NCBI GenBank assembly: GCA_024704765.1
Contig: JAKMXF010000309.1
Span: 221,204-285,203, forward strand
DNA from: Oopsacas minuta
Taxonomy: Eukaryota; Porifera; Hexactinellida; Lyssacinosida; Leucopsacidae
Direction: 5' to 3'
DNA: 64,000 bases
The notes under the pieces were generated by a model. The model saw only the letters and a list, made by a program, of their open reading frames with translations. It was not told the origin of the DNA and searched no databases. The position numbers and the translations under genes are program-made. Shown here piece by piece: positions 18,721-30,461 of this stretch (positions are counted from its first letter, which is position 1; the number at the start of each line of letters is the position of its first letter).

Positions 18721-21570
18721 ATGTGTATATATACACTCATTTTCCGTTATATTTTGCCGGATATAAGAACATTGCATGTCGGTTATAAGAACATTACCTG
18801 GAAATCGGTTGCCATATACCTCTATATAAGGTATCCACTTATTGTATAATTGCGAAAAATTAGGATCGATGTATTGAAGGGGGAATATTCGAGAGAGGAG
18901 TCTATTAATATTAGCCCCTGAGAGAGGGATTATTCGATCTGGTCAATTAATAAAATACCTTTGCTTGTTGTGCTTGTATCCATAGGGACACCATCAACTC
19001 CTGTATCTTTAACTTTACCTATATTCTCTATTACAGTCAGTGTATGCTCTAATCTCCCAGTACTTGTACTGAAACAGTATAATACGTTATCTTCTCCTAC
19101 ACAGTATATCCATTCTCCTTGTGGACTCAAACAAGAGCATGTGAATTCACCTTTTCTCCTTTTACCTGTGAATATGAGAATGTTAAATTGAGTATAGGTT
19201 TCCTCCCGATAGATAAAACAAGGCCAAAGGAATATACCGAATATTATTTTTTCACGCTATTCCCTATTCCACCCAAAAAATCCATACACACATTCTATCC
19301 ATATCACAAACAATAATTTACTCTAACCAGAGCTGAAAGACTTGACAGTCATTCCCTGTAGGTTCATAACAGCTACCACATTAGTTCTGCTACACACTAC
19401 ATACTGATCTGAAGTTCTAGGCAGCATCATTATACTATTTATAGCCATCTCTACGCCTGTAGGACCAAGTGGACCTGTAGGGGAACATAGTATCAAAGAC
19501 AACCAAATATTAAATAATATGTTGTAGTCTATATATTTCTCATTATAATTGTCTGTAAACACTATTTTACCTTTGAACTGAGCTATGCACTCAGTAGTCT
19601 TAAAACTCCACATACGTACAGTACCATCTAATCCACAAGATATTACATTATGGGAATCTGGTAGGAAACATGCTGTGCTGACTGAACTTGTATGACCTTT
19701 GAACTCTTTTATTGCTTTACCAGATCTTAAACCATGGATACGAATTGTCTTGTCAGATGAAGTGGAGAGGATTTGGCTTGAATCTCGACTGAAGGTGAGA
19801 TGGAGGGTTGGACCAAAATGCGCGCGTTCGAATCTTCGCAGACACTGTCCAGTTTGTATCTATAAGGATTCTGAATAATACGAATTTTCAATAATTTCAA
19901 GGGCTTCATGTTAAAGTCCACCCGAAAATATCCAGAAATATAGCAAAAAATAGAACAAATTCCAGCGATTTCAAAATTTCCTTGGATAAGATCTGGAAAT
20001 GTTCATAATGCCGAAAATTCTTAATAGACAATTCTAGACAAGAAATTATCAAAAACAAACCTTCCAAACTTTGATTTTTCCATCTTTACTACCAGTAGCC
20101 AGCATTTCACTATCTCGTGAGAAATCCAGACACAATACACTATCCTCCATTAACATATAATTATCCTGACTTTGAAACTTCAGATCTTTACGTAATTTCC
20201 CTGTAGTAAAATTCCAAACTTCTACAAATCCATCAGCTGATCCCGTAACTAGATATTGACCATCCGGGGAGAATAAGGCTACTTCTGGATGAGAAGTTTT
20301 GCTGAATTTTATTAGCTTGTTGAGTTGGGTTGGACATTTGTCTTCCTCCATGCCCTTATAAGGAAATAATGGTTAAAGTAAAAGCAAGGCACGTATTTAT
20401 GAGATATTTTTCAGCTACACATGATGTACATCTAAGAATGCGGGCGGGCGGAAGTTCATTGTCATTAGGGTATCTCATTATTTTATGACGTTATCATATA
20501 CAAAGTGGACAATTCATGAAAAATAGCTTACCTTGATAGCAGCTTTCCCTCTAAACACATCAATATTAGAACCAGGAGGTAATAGTCCTTGATGTTGTTG
20601 CCATTTTATTGACTGGGCGAGTAGAGCTAATAAACGACTTGGTGGCACTACAGATACTTCTCCAGCAAGCTCTTGAGCTATGATATTCCTTCTCTTCTCT
20701 TTGCTACCTCCGTCTGGGTATGCCTCTCTTGGATCGAAAAAGGTTCGACCTAAGAAACAAGGTGTGAAATATGATTAATCACCAAAAAGGTGTGAGAGTT
20801 TAAAATACAATCAGGGTCCTTATTATCAACATCCTCCTATAATGAACCAGGCCAGTGGCACCAATCTATTAATTCCCATAGAATTTCTATGAAATTAAGA
20901 ATGACTTGCCAAAGTTTCCGGGATTCCTGGATTTTCGCGAGTTTCCACTTCATATCAGGGGAAATATTTGAAATATAGGAAAATTTGGTATTTTTTGCTA
21001 TATGTCTGGATATTTTCTGGTGGAATAGGGGAAATAACGTGAAATCCGAAATATTTAGAAATGTGTGTGCCTATTTTACCAAATAATAGCCTCAAATTGC
21101 TATTTTTGGATGTAAAACTTTGAATTCAGGTAATTAGCTAATAAATTGCCGGAAATTAGGATGGTAAGTATTCTATGATAGTAATTATAACTAGAATTCC
21201 AATTACCCAATAACGTTTCCAAGTGTAAATACTTCTCCGGTTGCTGCTGTTTCAACATTAACATCGGATCAGTATTCCTTAACAAACTCCTCGCAGCGCC
21301 AAGTTCTCTCAATTCAATCAATTCCAATACAATTTGTTCATATAAAGTGATAAGCTTATTATCAGGCAATTTCAATGATTGAATCGCTAAAAGAACTGTG
21401 TCCCAATGTCCATGGTTAATTTCTGATACAAAACTCTCTATAGAGTCTACTGTATTCAAAGTTACTGACGTCTCCTCTTGTAAGGTCGCGAGAGATCGCA
21501 TTAGGTTATTTTCTTTCAGGAATTGCTGTATTAATCGTATGACGTCACTAGCTTCTATCTCTATTGACAT
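18490..21570 (-). CDS. SMU1: WD40 repeat-containing protein SMU1
   Basis: Seven exons, 21570-21207, 20749-20532, 20354-20061, 19859-19571, 19474-19328, 19165-18959 and 18653-18490, join in frame to about 560 residues (human 513). Exon 1 carries the LisH and CTLH region ([20 protein letters not shown], then [15 protein letters not shown]); exon 2 carries [11 protein letters not shown] and PPSRLLALL. Exons 3-7 carry WD40 repeats such as [20 protein letters not shown] and [20 protein letters not shown], ending [23 protein letters not shown]1 works with IK/RED in the spliceosomal B complex. The extra length is a roughly 40-residue insert in the last propeller blade. A (GT)n microsatellite lies in the last intron. 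Confidence 0.93.
18689..18719. repeat. (GT)n microsatellite
   Basis: About fifteen GT units run without interruption inside the last intron of SMU1. Confidence 0.95.
18741..18835. repeat. Repeat of the ggttataagaacat family
   Basis: The segment contains ccggatataagaacattgca followed by tcggttataagaacattacc, matching the family represented in full at 44418-44558 and 45414-45562. It is intronic in SMU1. Confidence 0.5.
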
Positions 21571-22085
21571 TTTGTTTGTTGAAGTGAAACGCTAAGTTTG
21601 GAATTTGATAGGAGAAATACATTAATTCAAAAGTTGAAAATATTTGGAACTCTTTTCAAGATAAATTTCTAGTGTACGATTACTCCCGCTATTTCGAATT
21701 ACTACCAGCTTCTATCAAAGTCTGATATTGTAAAATATGCCCAAACAGTCAAAGTAGCACACAGCAGACTCCGTTTAATATGGTAACATCGGGACCAGGA
21801 AATTTTGACCCGATTAAGTGTTCTGTTTCTGGCGCGAGCCGATTAACCGGTTGTTCTATTGAGCAGAGTCTACCGCATTTCTTCGATTACATCGAGTAAT
21901 TATCGCGGTCCCTTTAGCTTCGGAATGACGGGAGTTTATTGTATATTGTAAAAGATAAATGTAACAAAACATCTTCCTAAAAACTGCTGAAATAATACTA
22001 AAAATATATCTCACACAAAAATATACTAGCACACTGGGAGAAATACAATTCGTGAATTTGCTAATCCGAAAAATATGCAAATTTT
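21571..22085. repeat. Gap with one MITE nested in another
   Basis: A decayed Tigger/pogo-like copy spans about 21675-21948. It is interrupted at about 21762-21875 by a second element beginning cagcagactccgtttaata and ending tattgagcagagtctaccg. Related copies of the inner family lie near 33768-33830, 46345-46385 and 57119-57178. No gene is seen in this gap between SMU1 and CPT1. Confidence 0.65.
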
Positions 22086-25000
22086 CTAATTCTCACTAAA
22101 CGACATACTATCTCGAAATGATAATAATCGGCTTTTCCCAGTGCCGCGCTCATCTACAGACAATTGCAATGCGCTATCGCATACTGCTTCCATCTGTATC
22201 AGTGACTCGGATATATAATCGTAGAATCGATCTACATTAGTTCTTCCTGATTCATTGAAAGCAGATAAATGAAAGGTTAAACCCACATCAGCTTGAAAGA
22301 AATAAGCTACACCATATCCGTGTTTTGTTACCGGACCAAATCCACCTCCCATTGCTGATGTATCTGGGCGGGCTTTGTAGTCCAGGCCAATTTGACTGGG
22401 AACCTGTAAGGCAAAAATTGTCAAAATAAAATAGGAAATAAATACAGATACCTCCAGCTTTATCGAACTCAAGGCTTCGATATAACAGATGACATATATG
22501 TTACTTATATTTGTACAGTTTCAGATTTTGATATTTTTCCATGTTCGATATACCGAGAGTTGACTGTAAGTTGTTAAGGCAAATTTTTTATGGGTTTGCT
22601 GAAAACCTACCCATAATTATTGCAATGGTGTTTTCTAATCAAAGTTCTTTAACACAGTGAAACCTCTACAAACTGGGTCTGTTGAAATTTTGAAACTGTG
22701 AATTTCTAGAAACGGTTTCATATTCCTATATATAATGGACCTCAAAATACGGGGCAGCATTTTCCGGCGTCCAGCACCCCTTTTGTGGAGGTAAGACTGT
22801 AAATGAAATACTGAAATTCCAAAAATCTGTGACGTCACTCAAAACACTGTAAATGGACTAAACTTACTTGGCTTGAAGAAAGTTTAAAAGGAATACTCAT
22901 AGCTCTGGTCAAAAACTCAGAATTTTCTCCTTTCAATTTACTAGTAATATACAATGCCAATAAATGTCTGTCTATTCCTTGTCCAACCATAGCCTTCTTC
23001 ATTGATAGATTATGTGTGTGTCCTGCTTTCGATAGAAGTTTGTATACTTCATAGGAATCTATTACGTCATCCATCATTGCTAGTACAAATTGACATGAAT
23101 CTTCTGTTACCGATCTAGAAATAAACTCAAAATGTGTTTAGAAATTTTTGCTTGCCCAACCCAGAGGTTTCACGTCTCATGCAGGGGGAAATTTAAATCT
23201 TCAATATAATTTCGGTATTACCCCCATAGGCTTCACTTAATCGAGTCACTACGTCCTTGCCACAATTATCCTGTGTTAACTGAATACCAAATTGATTCAA
23301 CTAACCTTATAGTGTCAGTACGTCCATGTTTGAATAATCTTGTCAATGCTGATTCGTATGTTAAAGTGAATTCCTTTTGGTCTTTATAGTAAGCTAATTG
23401 TAATGCCATTTGTATGAAAGCATCTGGACTCAATTTTAACTGCTTAACACGAATTTTACCGAATTTATCGAAAATGCCTAATTTCAATTGGAGAGATTTG
23501 ATGTAACTTGATGTGAGTGCTGCCTGTATTAGTATTTTATCCTTCATCTAAATAATATTTGGAAATTCAAATACCAATTTTCGGGAATTTGGGTTACATT
23601 ACGCTTGAAAGACCCAAAAAATATGTAGGAGATTCAACAATCTATTCTGGTACATCGTAAGTTGAAAATATGAATCTTTTCGGTGAATTTGAGCATATTA
23701 CAACGAATTATACGAGAAATAATAATTTCAAATTTTCTTGAAAATCCATTGAAATGATGGAAATATAAAATAACATTAATATTTGGTATGACGTAGCGAA
23801 AATTTGAAATATTTGTCAATACTTAGCATAATTTCAATCGATTATATAGAATTTTCCCTCGAAAATTGCTAAAATGCAACAAACCTCATCATTGATTTCC
23901 CACTCTAATTTCGTGAAAACAGCCGGATTAGGATCAGAATCATCGTTAATATAACCTTGCTCATTGTAACGTTTTTTCACACGATTAACCAATTTCTTAT
24001 CCACCCATAAAGGGACTGGAAAGTTTGTTCCTACGAAATAATCCATATCAGTAGCTGTAACACATTCAGTGAATTGAACATAAGGAGGAGCTTCGGATGT
24101 TGTATGTTCAATCGTCATTCCATATAAACCAGTTTTGAATACAATAAAATTAATGGATTTATCCATCCATAAGTTATAGCCATTTCCGTGTAAAACTGAA
24201 GCTGCGTATGTTGATATGTGATCTGTGTCTGTTTGGGGATAGTAAGGATTCTTTTCCGAGCCCAGAATGAACTGTGGCAACTAGATAGTAAATGTAGGGT
24301 CAATACAATTACAGTGCAGCATTTGAATTTGTGTGAGAAAATTCAAAAAAAGAGATTTAGATACTTCCAGCATCACTTTGAAATTTTCAAAAAGGTGTGA
24401 AAATATGATTAATCACCAAAAGTGTGAAAATTTCACTTTAGAGAATAATTTCATACATCGGGGTGCAAAGCTCCACGCTGGTACCCAATTTTCATGTTAA
24501 TCGGACTGCTAGATTTCGCATGGCCGCGCGGACGGACGTCGCACATCGTCCATGCCATTGGGACATCTCCCTACAGGAGCTGAACTAAAAATCTTTCCCC
24601 ACCTTTCCAATGTATCTTTCCTCTGGGTCTAGAACAACTACAAATGCACACTCATCAATAAATCTCATATTTTCTTTATTTTGTCCGCTTGACAAATAAT
24701 TCTCTCTGAATTCAGCCCAAACTCCCCTGTCACCAGCTGTAAATGAAGGAAGCCTCTCTTCAGATTCACTCACTGGTGATTTATCAGCTAGAATTGTAAG
24801 GAAGGTCTTTTCAAGTTGTTTGGGAGATACAAGTTTCCCATTTTGGTAACAATCGACTTTATAGTATCTATATAATGCATTATATTACTACAGTAATCCT
24901 CGTTTATATGAACACGGTAAATAAGTAACTGTAGAATACGAATTTCGAGCCTCCACAAAGGAATTCGCTGGATTTCCGGGAATTCCCAGTTTCCACAGGT

Positions 25001-26328
25001 ACTGTTTGTGGAATTTGCACTGCACCGTATATATTGCAAGTCATATCGCGAAAAACCGCATAGGAAGAATTATCCGAGTTTGACTGTATTTCAACTTACC
25101 TTCCTTGATTATAAACCACAACATAACCATTCTCCCTACCAGGATAGAACTCCAAACGGTCTATTGGACCCTTACAGGGGCATCGATTAAGATTATACAC
25201 TCTCCTGTATTGCTCGCTACAGAGCGGGACATTAGTGCCTGGCACACATAAAGGAGGGAAGTCTCCGTTTTGAAGTTTGTCTCTATAAAACATATGTAGA
25301 TGAGATATAGAAGCAGCTCTACTAGCTTGTCTGAAGTTCTGTGGGGTTAGAAATGGACAGAATAAGGCTACTGATAGGTTTATCATTATCCCGGGGTTAG
25401 GACTTGTATCATCATTTGGAGTCAATGAACGACGGCCAGCTGGGGAAATAAATTGAGATTAATGAATATAATGGAAGTATTTGGGATCTTATGGAAACTA
25501 AGTGGTATATAGACCCCCATGGGATTTCGTCTTAGTTCAAACGTTACGTAACGCAAAATTCTCTGTATATTGAAATACTGGAAATTGTCAAGAAAATTGT
25601 CGGCAATTTCTAAAAGAGGTTGATAGGTATGTGGCCTTTGAAATGCTATTTCTGGATATATTTTCCAAAAGTGTTTGTCATGAGAAATGAGATCCACAAT
25701 ATAAACACAATTGGATAAAATTATGGACGTTTTACAATTGTATATATTTAGAATATTCGTTACCTGCTAAATAAACAAAATTCTCCCAATACTCGCTGAG
25801 ATAATTCTCTGTTGATTTATGACGTTTTACGAGTTCTTTTTGTAATTCCAAACCTTGTCCTTGTAAAAATTCGCGAGCCAGTTCTTCATGTTTAGCATAT
25901 TCTTCTTTACTTAAGATTGGCAGAACTGAGGTCAAATAATTCGAAATTGTAGTGTCCAATTTTGGGAGCGGTAATTTCGGTAAAAAATCTTGAAAATCAT
26001 ACAATTTCCGGTTTGAACCATTCAGTAAAATTTTTGTACAAATCCTCCAAAGTTTTGTATTGAATGATGGTGATTTTGGGTTGTCAAATATCCAATTTGT
26101 GTGAGACAATATTTTACGTAAAAGAAATCGTAAAAGCAGAATATTCGCGTACCAAATACACAGGCAAAAAATAAAAATAATAAAAATGTGTGTCAGAATT
26201 GTAAAAGATTTCTGTGAATCGTCTGTGATGAAAATCGGTAAATGCCATGAATATGGTGTTGCGTATATAGTTATAGTTATGAGAAACAAAAATAGAAGAT
26301 GGTATGGTGATGACGGATATATGTTCAT
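22086..26328 (-). CDS. CPT1: Carnitine O-palmitoyltransferase 1
   Basis: Seven exons, 26328-25764, 25439-25100, 24867-24603, 24280-23885, 23547-23306, 23114-22868 and 22403-22086, join in phase to about 790 residues (CPT1A 773). Two N-terminal hydrophobic segments ([20 protein letters not shown] and a second around [20 protein letters not shown]) identify the outer-membrane CPT1 type rather than CPT2. The acyltransferase core shows [28 protein letters not shown], the catalytic His near residue 449 in [58 protein letters not shown] and [14 protein letters not shown]. It makes long-chain acylcarnitines for mitochondrial import. The conserved malonyl-CoA-sensing N-terminus is poorly preserved, so regulation cannot be inferred. 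Introns carry several short repeats. Confidence 0.92.
22470..22567. repeat. Partial Tigger/pogo-like MITE in a CPT1 intron
   Basis: The sequence gcttcgatataacagatgac near the left and gttcgatataccgagagttgactgta at the right match the family's right half. Confidence 0.55.
22655..22799. repeat. MITE of the cctccacaaac family in a CPT1 intron
   Basis: The left end is cagtgaaacctctacaaact and the right end ttttgtggaggtaagactg, imperfect inverted repeats. The element lies inside the intron between the two 3'-most CPT1 exons. Confidence 0.65.
24465..24575. repeat. Dispersed repeat shared with 46188-46338
   Basis: The block ttaatcggactgctagattt followed by cgcatggccgcgcggac, gacgtcgcacatcgtccatg and gggacatctccctacagg recurs at 46240-46335 with small changes. 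It lies in an intron of CPT1; the other copy is in an intron of PPWD1. Confidence 0.6.
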
Positions 26329-26883
26329 TTCCTAATTCTTTATTGAAAGAAAATTATTGAATTTAAAAAGGAATATGTTCTTTGTATGGAGCTACATGGT
26401 AACGGAATGTCCATAATGGAATGCATTGGAACCACATCACACATACAGTTAAGAGGAACAAATTCCAAACTAGTAAATGTTAAAAGGAAATACAGTATTT
26501 GGGAAAATACATGACGTATTTCCATTGAAAGAGCAATTGCATAATGTAAACTGCATCAATTTGTGTATACAGATAAATGGGGAAGAAGATTCGTGTAAAA
26601 CTTCCACTAATAACAAGTTTGCGTAATACCAAGGGATATCGTGGAAATGCTATGTAACCACCACCAACCGGGTCTGTGGAACGGGAGAGCATTTTCGGTG
26701 CCCTGGCACCACGTTTATGGAGGTGAAACTGTATATGACTTCATGTGCAATAGTAGTAACCCCGTGTATGGAATATTGTCCAAACATCCATGGTGTTTTG
26801 TCCACAAGACTTCAAAACTGACTCAAATATATACACATACTTAATAGCCAGCATATTAATATTAGCTAAATTCAAATTATATA
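26329..26883. other. Gap upstream of CPT1
   Basis: This holds the 5' flank of CPT1. A cctccacaaac-family remnant around 26657-26732 ends gtttatggaggtgaaactgt. No gene is supported. The mariner-like element begins at 26884. Confidence 0.45.
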
Positions 26884-28195
26884 CAGGGTGACACATAAAT
26901 ACTGTTACAAATATAAATGGGCTGAAAACAAAAACTATTGGAGCGATCGTTCTAATATTCTAAATTATGTTTAGATATACTATAGGGTTGAAGATTAAGA
27001 GAGTATTACTCAAGTATATCGCCTTTTTCCTTAATGCAGCTCTTCAGATGGACGATGAAGGAGTCTACACTGGCACACACATACTCATCCGGAATCTTTG
27101 ACCACTCTCGTAATAATGTACTCTTAAGAACCTCAACTGAACGATGGAGTGTAGCGTTAACCCTCTCCTCCAATATGGACCATATAGAGAAGTCGAGGAG
27201 GTTAAGGTCTGGCGAACAAGGTGGCCACTCTTCGGAAGAAATGACCCCCGGAAAATTGGTCTTGCACCACTTTTGAGTGGCTTTAGCCTTGTCAGCTGGG
27301 GCAGAATCTTGCTGGAATACCCATAGGTCGTTTCCAAAATGTGATTGTGCCCAAGGCTTCAAAACATTCTCAAGAATTGATTCCCGATAAACCGATTGGT
27401 TGATTTTCACACCTTTGGGGATAAATATCAAAGGTGTCCGACCAGTTGCAGTAACCCCGGCCCATACCATCACTGAAGCTGGTTTCTGCGTTCGAGAGAC
27501 CCGGAAAGTAGATTCAGGCAAAGTACTCTTATCGGTGGCTAAAATCCTATGATTTTGCTTGTTTAGGACCTGCTGAACCGTAAATAATTTCTCATCAGAG
27601 AAAAGGATCTGCTTGTGTCGACCATTGGTGAAATGTGGAAGCATGGCCTTGCATCTTTCCAACCTCATACTTTTATTTTTGGCTGTGAGGAGTTGTCTTT
27701 ATTTCATTTTGTACTCTTTCATGCCCAAATCATTACAAACAAGCCTCCGCATCGATTCCCTGTTTGTATTTGTTTCAATGGCCATTTTTCGGATACTTCG
27801 GGCGGGATTTCGTTTAATCCGTTGTAGCACCCTCTTGGTCAAAGAAATTGTCCGTGCAGTACGTGGACGGCCAGGTCGTGGTCGGTCTAACACGTCTCCT
27901 GTATCAACAAACCGTGACAAAGTTCGCGAAATAAACATCCTATTGTAACTGAGCAAAGAGGCATTTTCACTTCTGCATTTTCTGGCCTTGAATAACTCAA
28001 TAACAGCTGAACGACGAGTCTCCATTTCAAAATGTTGAAATTATAAAACTTCTAAGTGAGATATAGCTGGCGTGATTTATTGAGATAAAATAGATATGTA
28101 GTACAATATATTGGATAAGTTTCAACGCTATTGAATTATATTCATCTACAGTATGGTAGTTTTAAAAGTTGTAACAGTATTTATGTGTCACCCTG
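26884..28195 (-). mobile_element. DD37D mariner/Tc1-like transposon
   Basis: The 1312-bp element is bounded by TA at 26882-26883 and 28196-28197. The terminal inverted repeats are 27 bp and identical (26884-26910 and 28169-28195), starting cagggtgacacataaatact. Its transposase runs on the minus strand. Perfect ends and an undamaged TA duplication indicate a recent insertion. Confidence 0.95.
27006..28025 (-). pseudogene. Mariner-like transposase with one in-frame stop
   Basis: The frame runs from a Met at 28025 to the stop at 27006. It has an N-terminal paired-like helix-turn-helix (RSAVIELFKARKCRSENAS, then the GRP-type linker RPRPGRPRTAR) and a DDE catalytic core: ILFSDEKLF, VFQQDSAPADKA and PPCSPDLNLLDF. 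Counting from the second Asp to the last Asp of LNLLDF gives 37 intervening residues, hence DD37D. A TAA codon at 27699-27701, in the same frame after MKEYKMK, separates the DNA-binding part from the catalytic part. No frameshift is involved. Transposition would need another copy or readthrough. The rest of the core looks intact. Confidence 0.9.
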
Positions 28196-28655
28196 TAGTA
28201 TTGAATGAAGCCATATCAAAAAGTAATATGCATAGATTCAACATGAATAAACAAGGTATTGTATTATTAATTAATGTTTTATCAACACGCAGTAATTAAA
28301 CAGACTGTCAATTAGCTATTTATTAATTAAAATACTTAGAGAACAGCTTTACCCCTTATACCCATATAATCGAATTATGATAATGAATGCTCAAGTGCAG
28401 ACAACAATACTGAAGATTTAGAAATATGGCCCATATGGTATCATGGTATGCGCTTCTTAGTACATTGATGATGTGTTCTATAGAGCTAATGGGTGACTTT
28501 ATATATTCTTTGAAATCATGTGTGTACCTATAAGGTCGAATTCATTTGCTTATAAATGTTGAGTTCTTGTTATTATAAGAATTATCTAATATAGAGAAGT
28601 TTACCTTATAAATAGGGATTTGTAATTGATAGCTGATGTAAGTCCTTATTGAATA
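28196..28655. other. Gap upstream of the seven-helix protein gene
   Basis: No gene or clear repeat is seen. The DNA is AT-rich and presumably includes the promoter and 5' leader of the gene starting at 28656. Confidence 0.35.
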
Positions 28656-29822
28656 TTGGCCAAAACGATAAAAGGAGATTTTCATATTATATTTGAAATG
28701 GACACAGACAACGAATTGTTTAGATTGGAATCTGCTGCGTACTTGACGAGGGCATTTTTCGCGATTTTCGGAGTTATTTTAACCGCGATTGTGGTGTTTG
28801 TAGGATGTTGTTTCAGGACAGCTTGTAAAGGGAAAGTTTTTCTAACATATTCACTTGCTGTTTGCGATTTTATAATCGCGATTTTCTGGTGTTTAATTGC
28901 GGTTATTGGCGAAACATTTTCCCTGCACAAATATAGTTCTTTCGATGCTACAATCGTTGCAATGACTATAACAATAGTAGTCACCGCATTGAAATTTACT
29001 TCGTATCTTCTTGTTACTACTTACTGCGTGAATTCTGCGATGAAAATCCGCGAAATTTACACAAATCAAGGAAGAGAAATGGGAGCTGGTGATCGTAGGA
29101 AAAGATACAGGCAATCACGGATCAGAATTTGGTTATCAATTTCTATCATTTTCCCGCTTATTTATGGAGTAATTTGGTTGACATTGACATTGGCATCTTT
29201 CCACGATTTCGCGAAATATAACTCTGAAATAAAAGCATATAACATTTCGCCAGGAATATTCGGGTATACAGTTAGTATTGATAAAAATCCTTTTCAATTT
29301 GATTGGGATTTGCTATGGTTGGATTTACAAATCGTGTCATTATTCCTTGTCAACATTTTCCTCGTGGTCATGCTCATATTCAATGCGATTATCTACATGT
29401 ATATTGCATGTCATATCGCGAAAAACCGCGGACTATACCTGTTAGACAGACATGATTACAAGTTAGCTTGTTTCCTCGCTTTAGGCAAAACGCTGTTTAT
29501 AATAATCGAAGAAATCACTTTATTAATGGCAACTATTGCCTATTGTATTAGCACTGAGAGTTTCTCAAATCACAAATTCGACCCTGACAACGAAGTATAT
29601 GTTATTTTCTTAATTCTTCTCCTTCCATTCGGCGTAATACAAGGACTACAAGGAGCAATACATGTAATCTTCTATGGAGTTTTCAAATCTGGATTCACGA
29701 GTGCAATCAAGACTTACCATAGAACTCAACATTTCGTACGTGATCATGTAATTAGGCCACGAGTAAGTACAAGAAATATATCACAGGAAAGTGATGCTCT
29801 CGTTCACTCAACAACAAATTGA
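28656..29822 (+). CDS. Seven-transmembrane receptor-like protein, unassigned
   Basis: The intronless frame encodes 388 residues with seven hydrophobic segments: about 28-52 (AFFAIFGVILTAIVVFVGCC), 58-86, 95-125, 150-175, 213-248 (LQIVSLFLVNIFLVVMLIFN), 270-297 and 310-340. The short N-terminus and the charged 147-155 loop (GDRRKRYRQSR) suggest an extracellular N-terminus and a cytoplasmic tail with Ser and Thr. I see neither the DRY nor the NPxxY motif of rhodopsin-type receptors, nor an adhesion GAIN domain. The general layout recalls cAMP-receptor or secretin-like seven-helix proteins, but I do not assign a family. The start may be 28656 or the Met 14 codons downstream (MDTDNELFRLES). Confidence 0.75.
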   Translation: MAKTIKGDFHIIFEMDTDNELFRLESAAYLTRAFFAIFGVILTAIVVFVGCCFRTACKGKVFLTYSLAVCDFIIAIFWCLIAVIGETFSLHKYSSFDATIVAMTITIVVTALKFTSYLLVTTYCVNSAMKIREIYTNQGREMGAGDRRKRYRQSRIRIWLSISIIFPLIYGVIWLTLTLASFHDFAKYNSEIKAYNISPGIFGYTVSIDKNPFQFDWDLLWLDLQIVSLFLVNIFLVVMLIFNAIIYMYIACHIAKNRGLYLLDRHDYKLACFLALGKTLFIIIEEITLLMATIAYCISTESFSNHKFDPDNEVYVIFLILLLPFGVIQGLQGAIHVIFYGVFKSGFTSAIKTYHRTQHFVRDHVIRPRVSTRNISQESDALVHSTTN

Positions 29823-30461
29823 TAACGAGTATTATCACAAATTATCCTCTCTCTAATTCCTATATATTTTTAACTATAATTGTTTGAATGTATTCAATAA
29901 TATTTTGTTTTGAGATATTTCGACAGTAAGGGCACACCGGATCTCTATTACGGGCTATAGAGGGGAGTCAATAGAATATGTGAAAACGTGTACACGGGTC
30001 AATAGGGTTGGGAACCGATGTATGTTTAGGCATAAAATAATTCAGGTGTTTTTAACTTTTTATGCTATGACACACACTGCCTTACTCATAGATTGGGCAT
30101 TTTCATGAACTTTGAGCCTACGGTGGTAACCTTCACAAACGGCTGTCAGAAAATACTCCAGTTTCAGCCAAGTTCCCAGTTTGTGGCGGTTCATTTATGT
30201 GAGGCTATGTTGGCATGAATATTTGAATGATCACGTTGTTCTCATACACTCGCAACCCTCCAACTCTCAAAATAAAAATATAATGCATAATTACTTATAT
30301 AATACCAAATTCTATACACACATATAACACTAATGGTATACTTGATTACATTAGTGTTATAAGGAAATGTTATCCAATCAATTCAAATAATGATAAAATC
30401 AAAGAATTAGTGTATTAACATAGTAAGTGATATATTTCGAGTGACGTCACATGGCTATTAA
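29823..30461. other. Gap between convergent seven-helix gene and UNC119
   Basis: Around 29925-30020 a segment beginning taagggcacaccggatctct and ending agggttgggaaccgatg looks like a decayed hAT-type repeat. No gene is supported. Confidence 0.4.

Noticed and set aside
18660-18777. His/Thr repeat peptide near the SMU1 last intron
   Set aside because: Translation of a (GT)n microsatellite, not coding.
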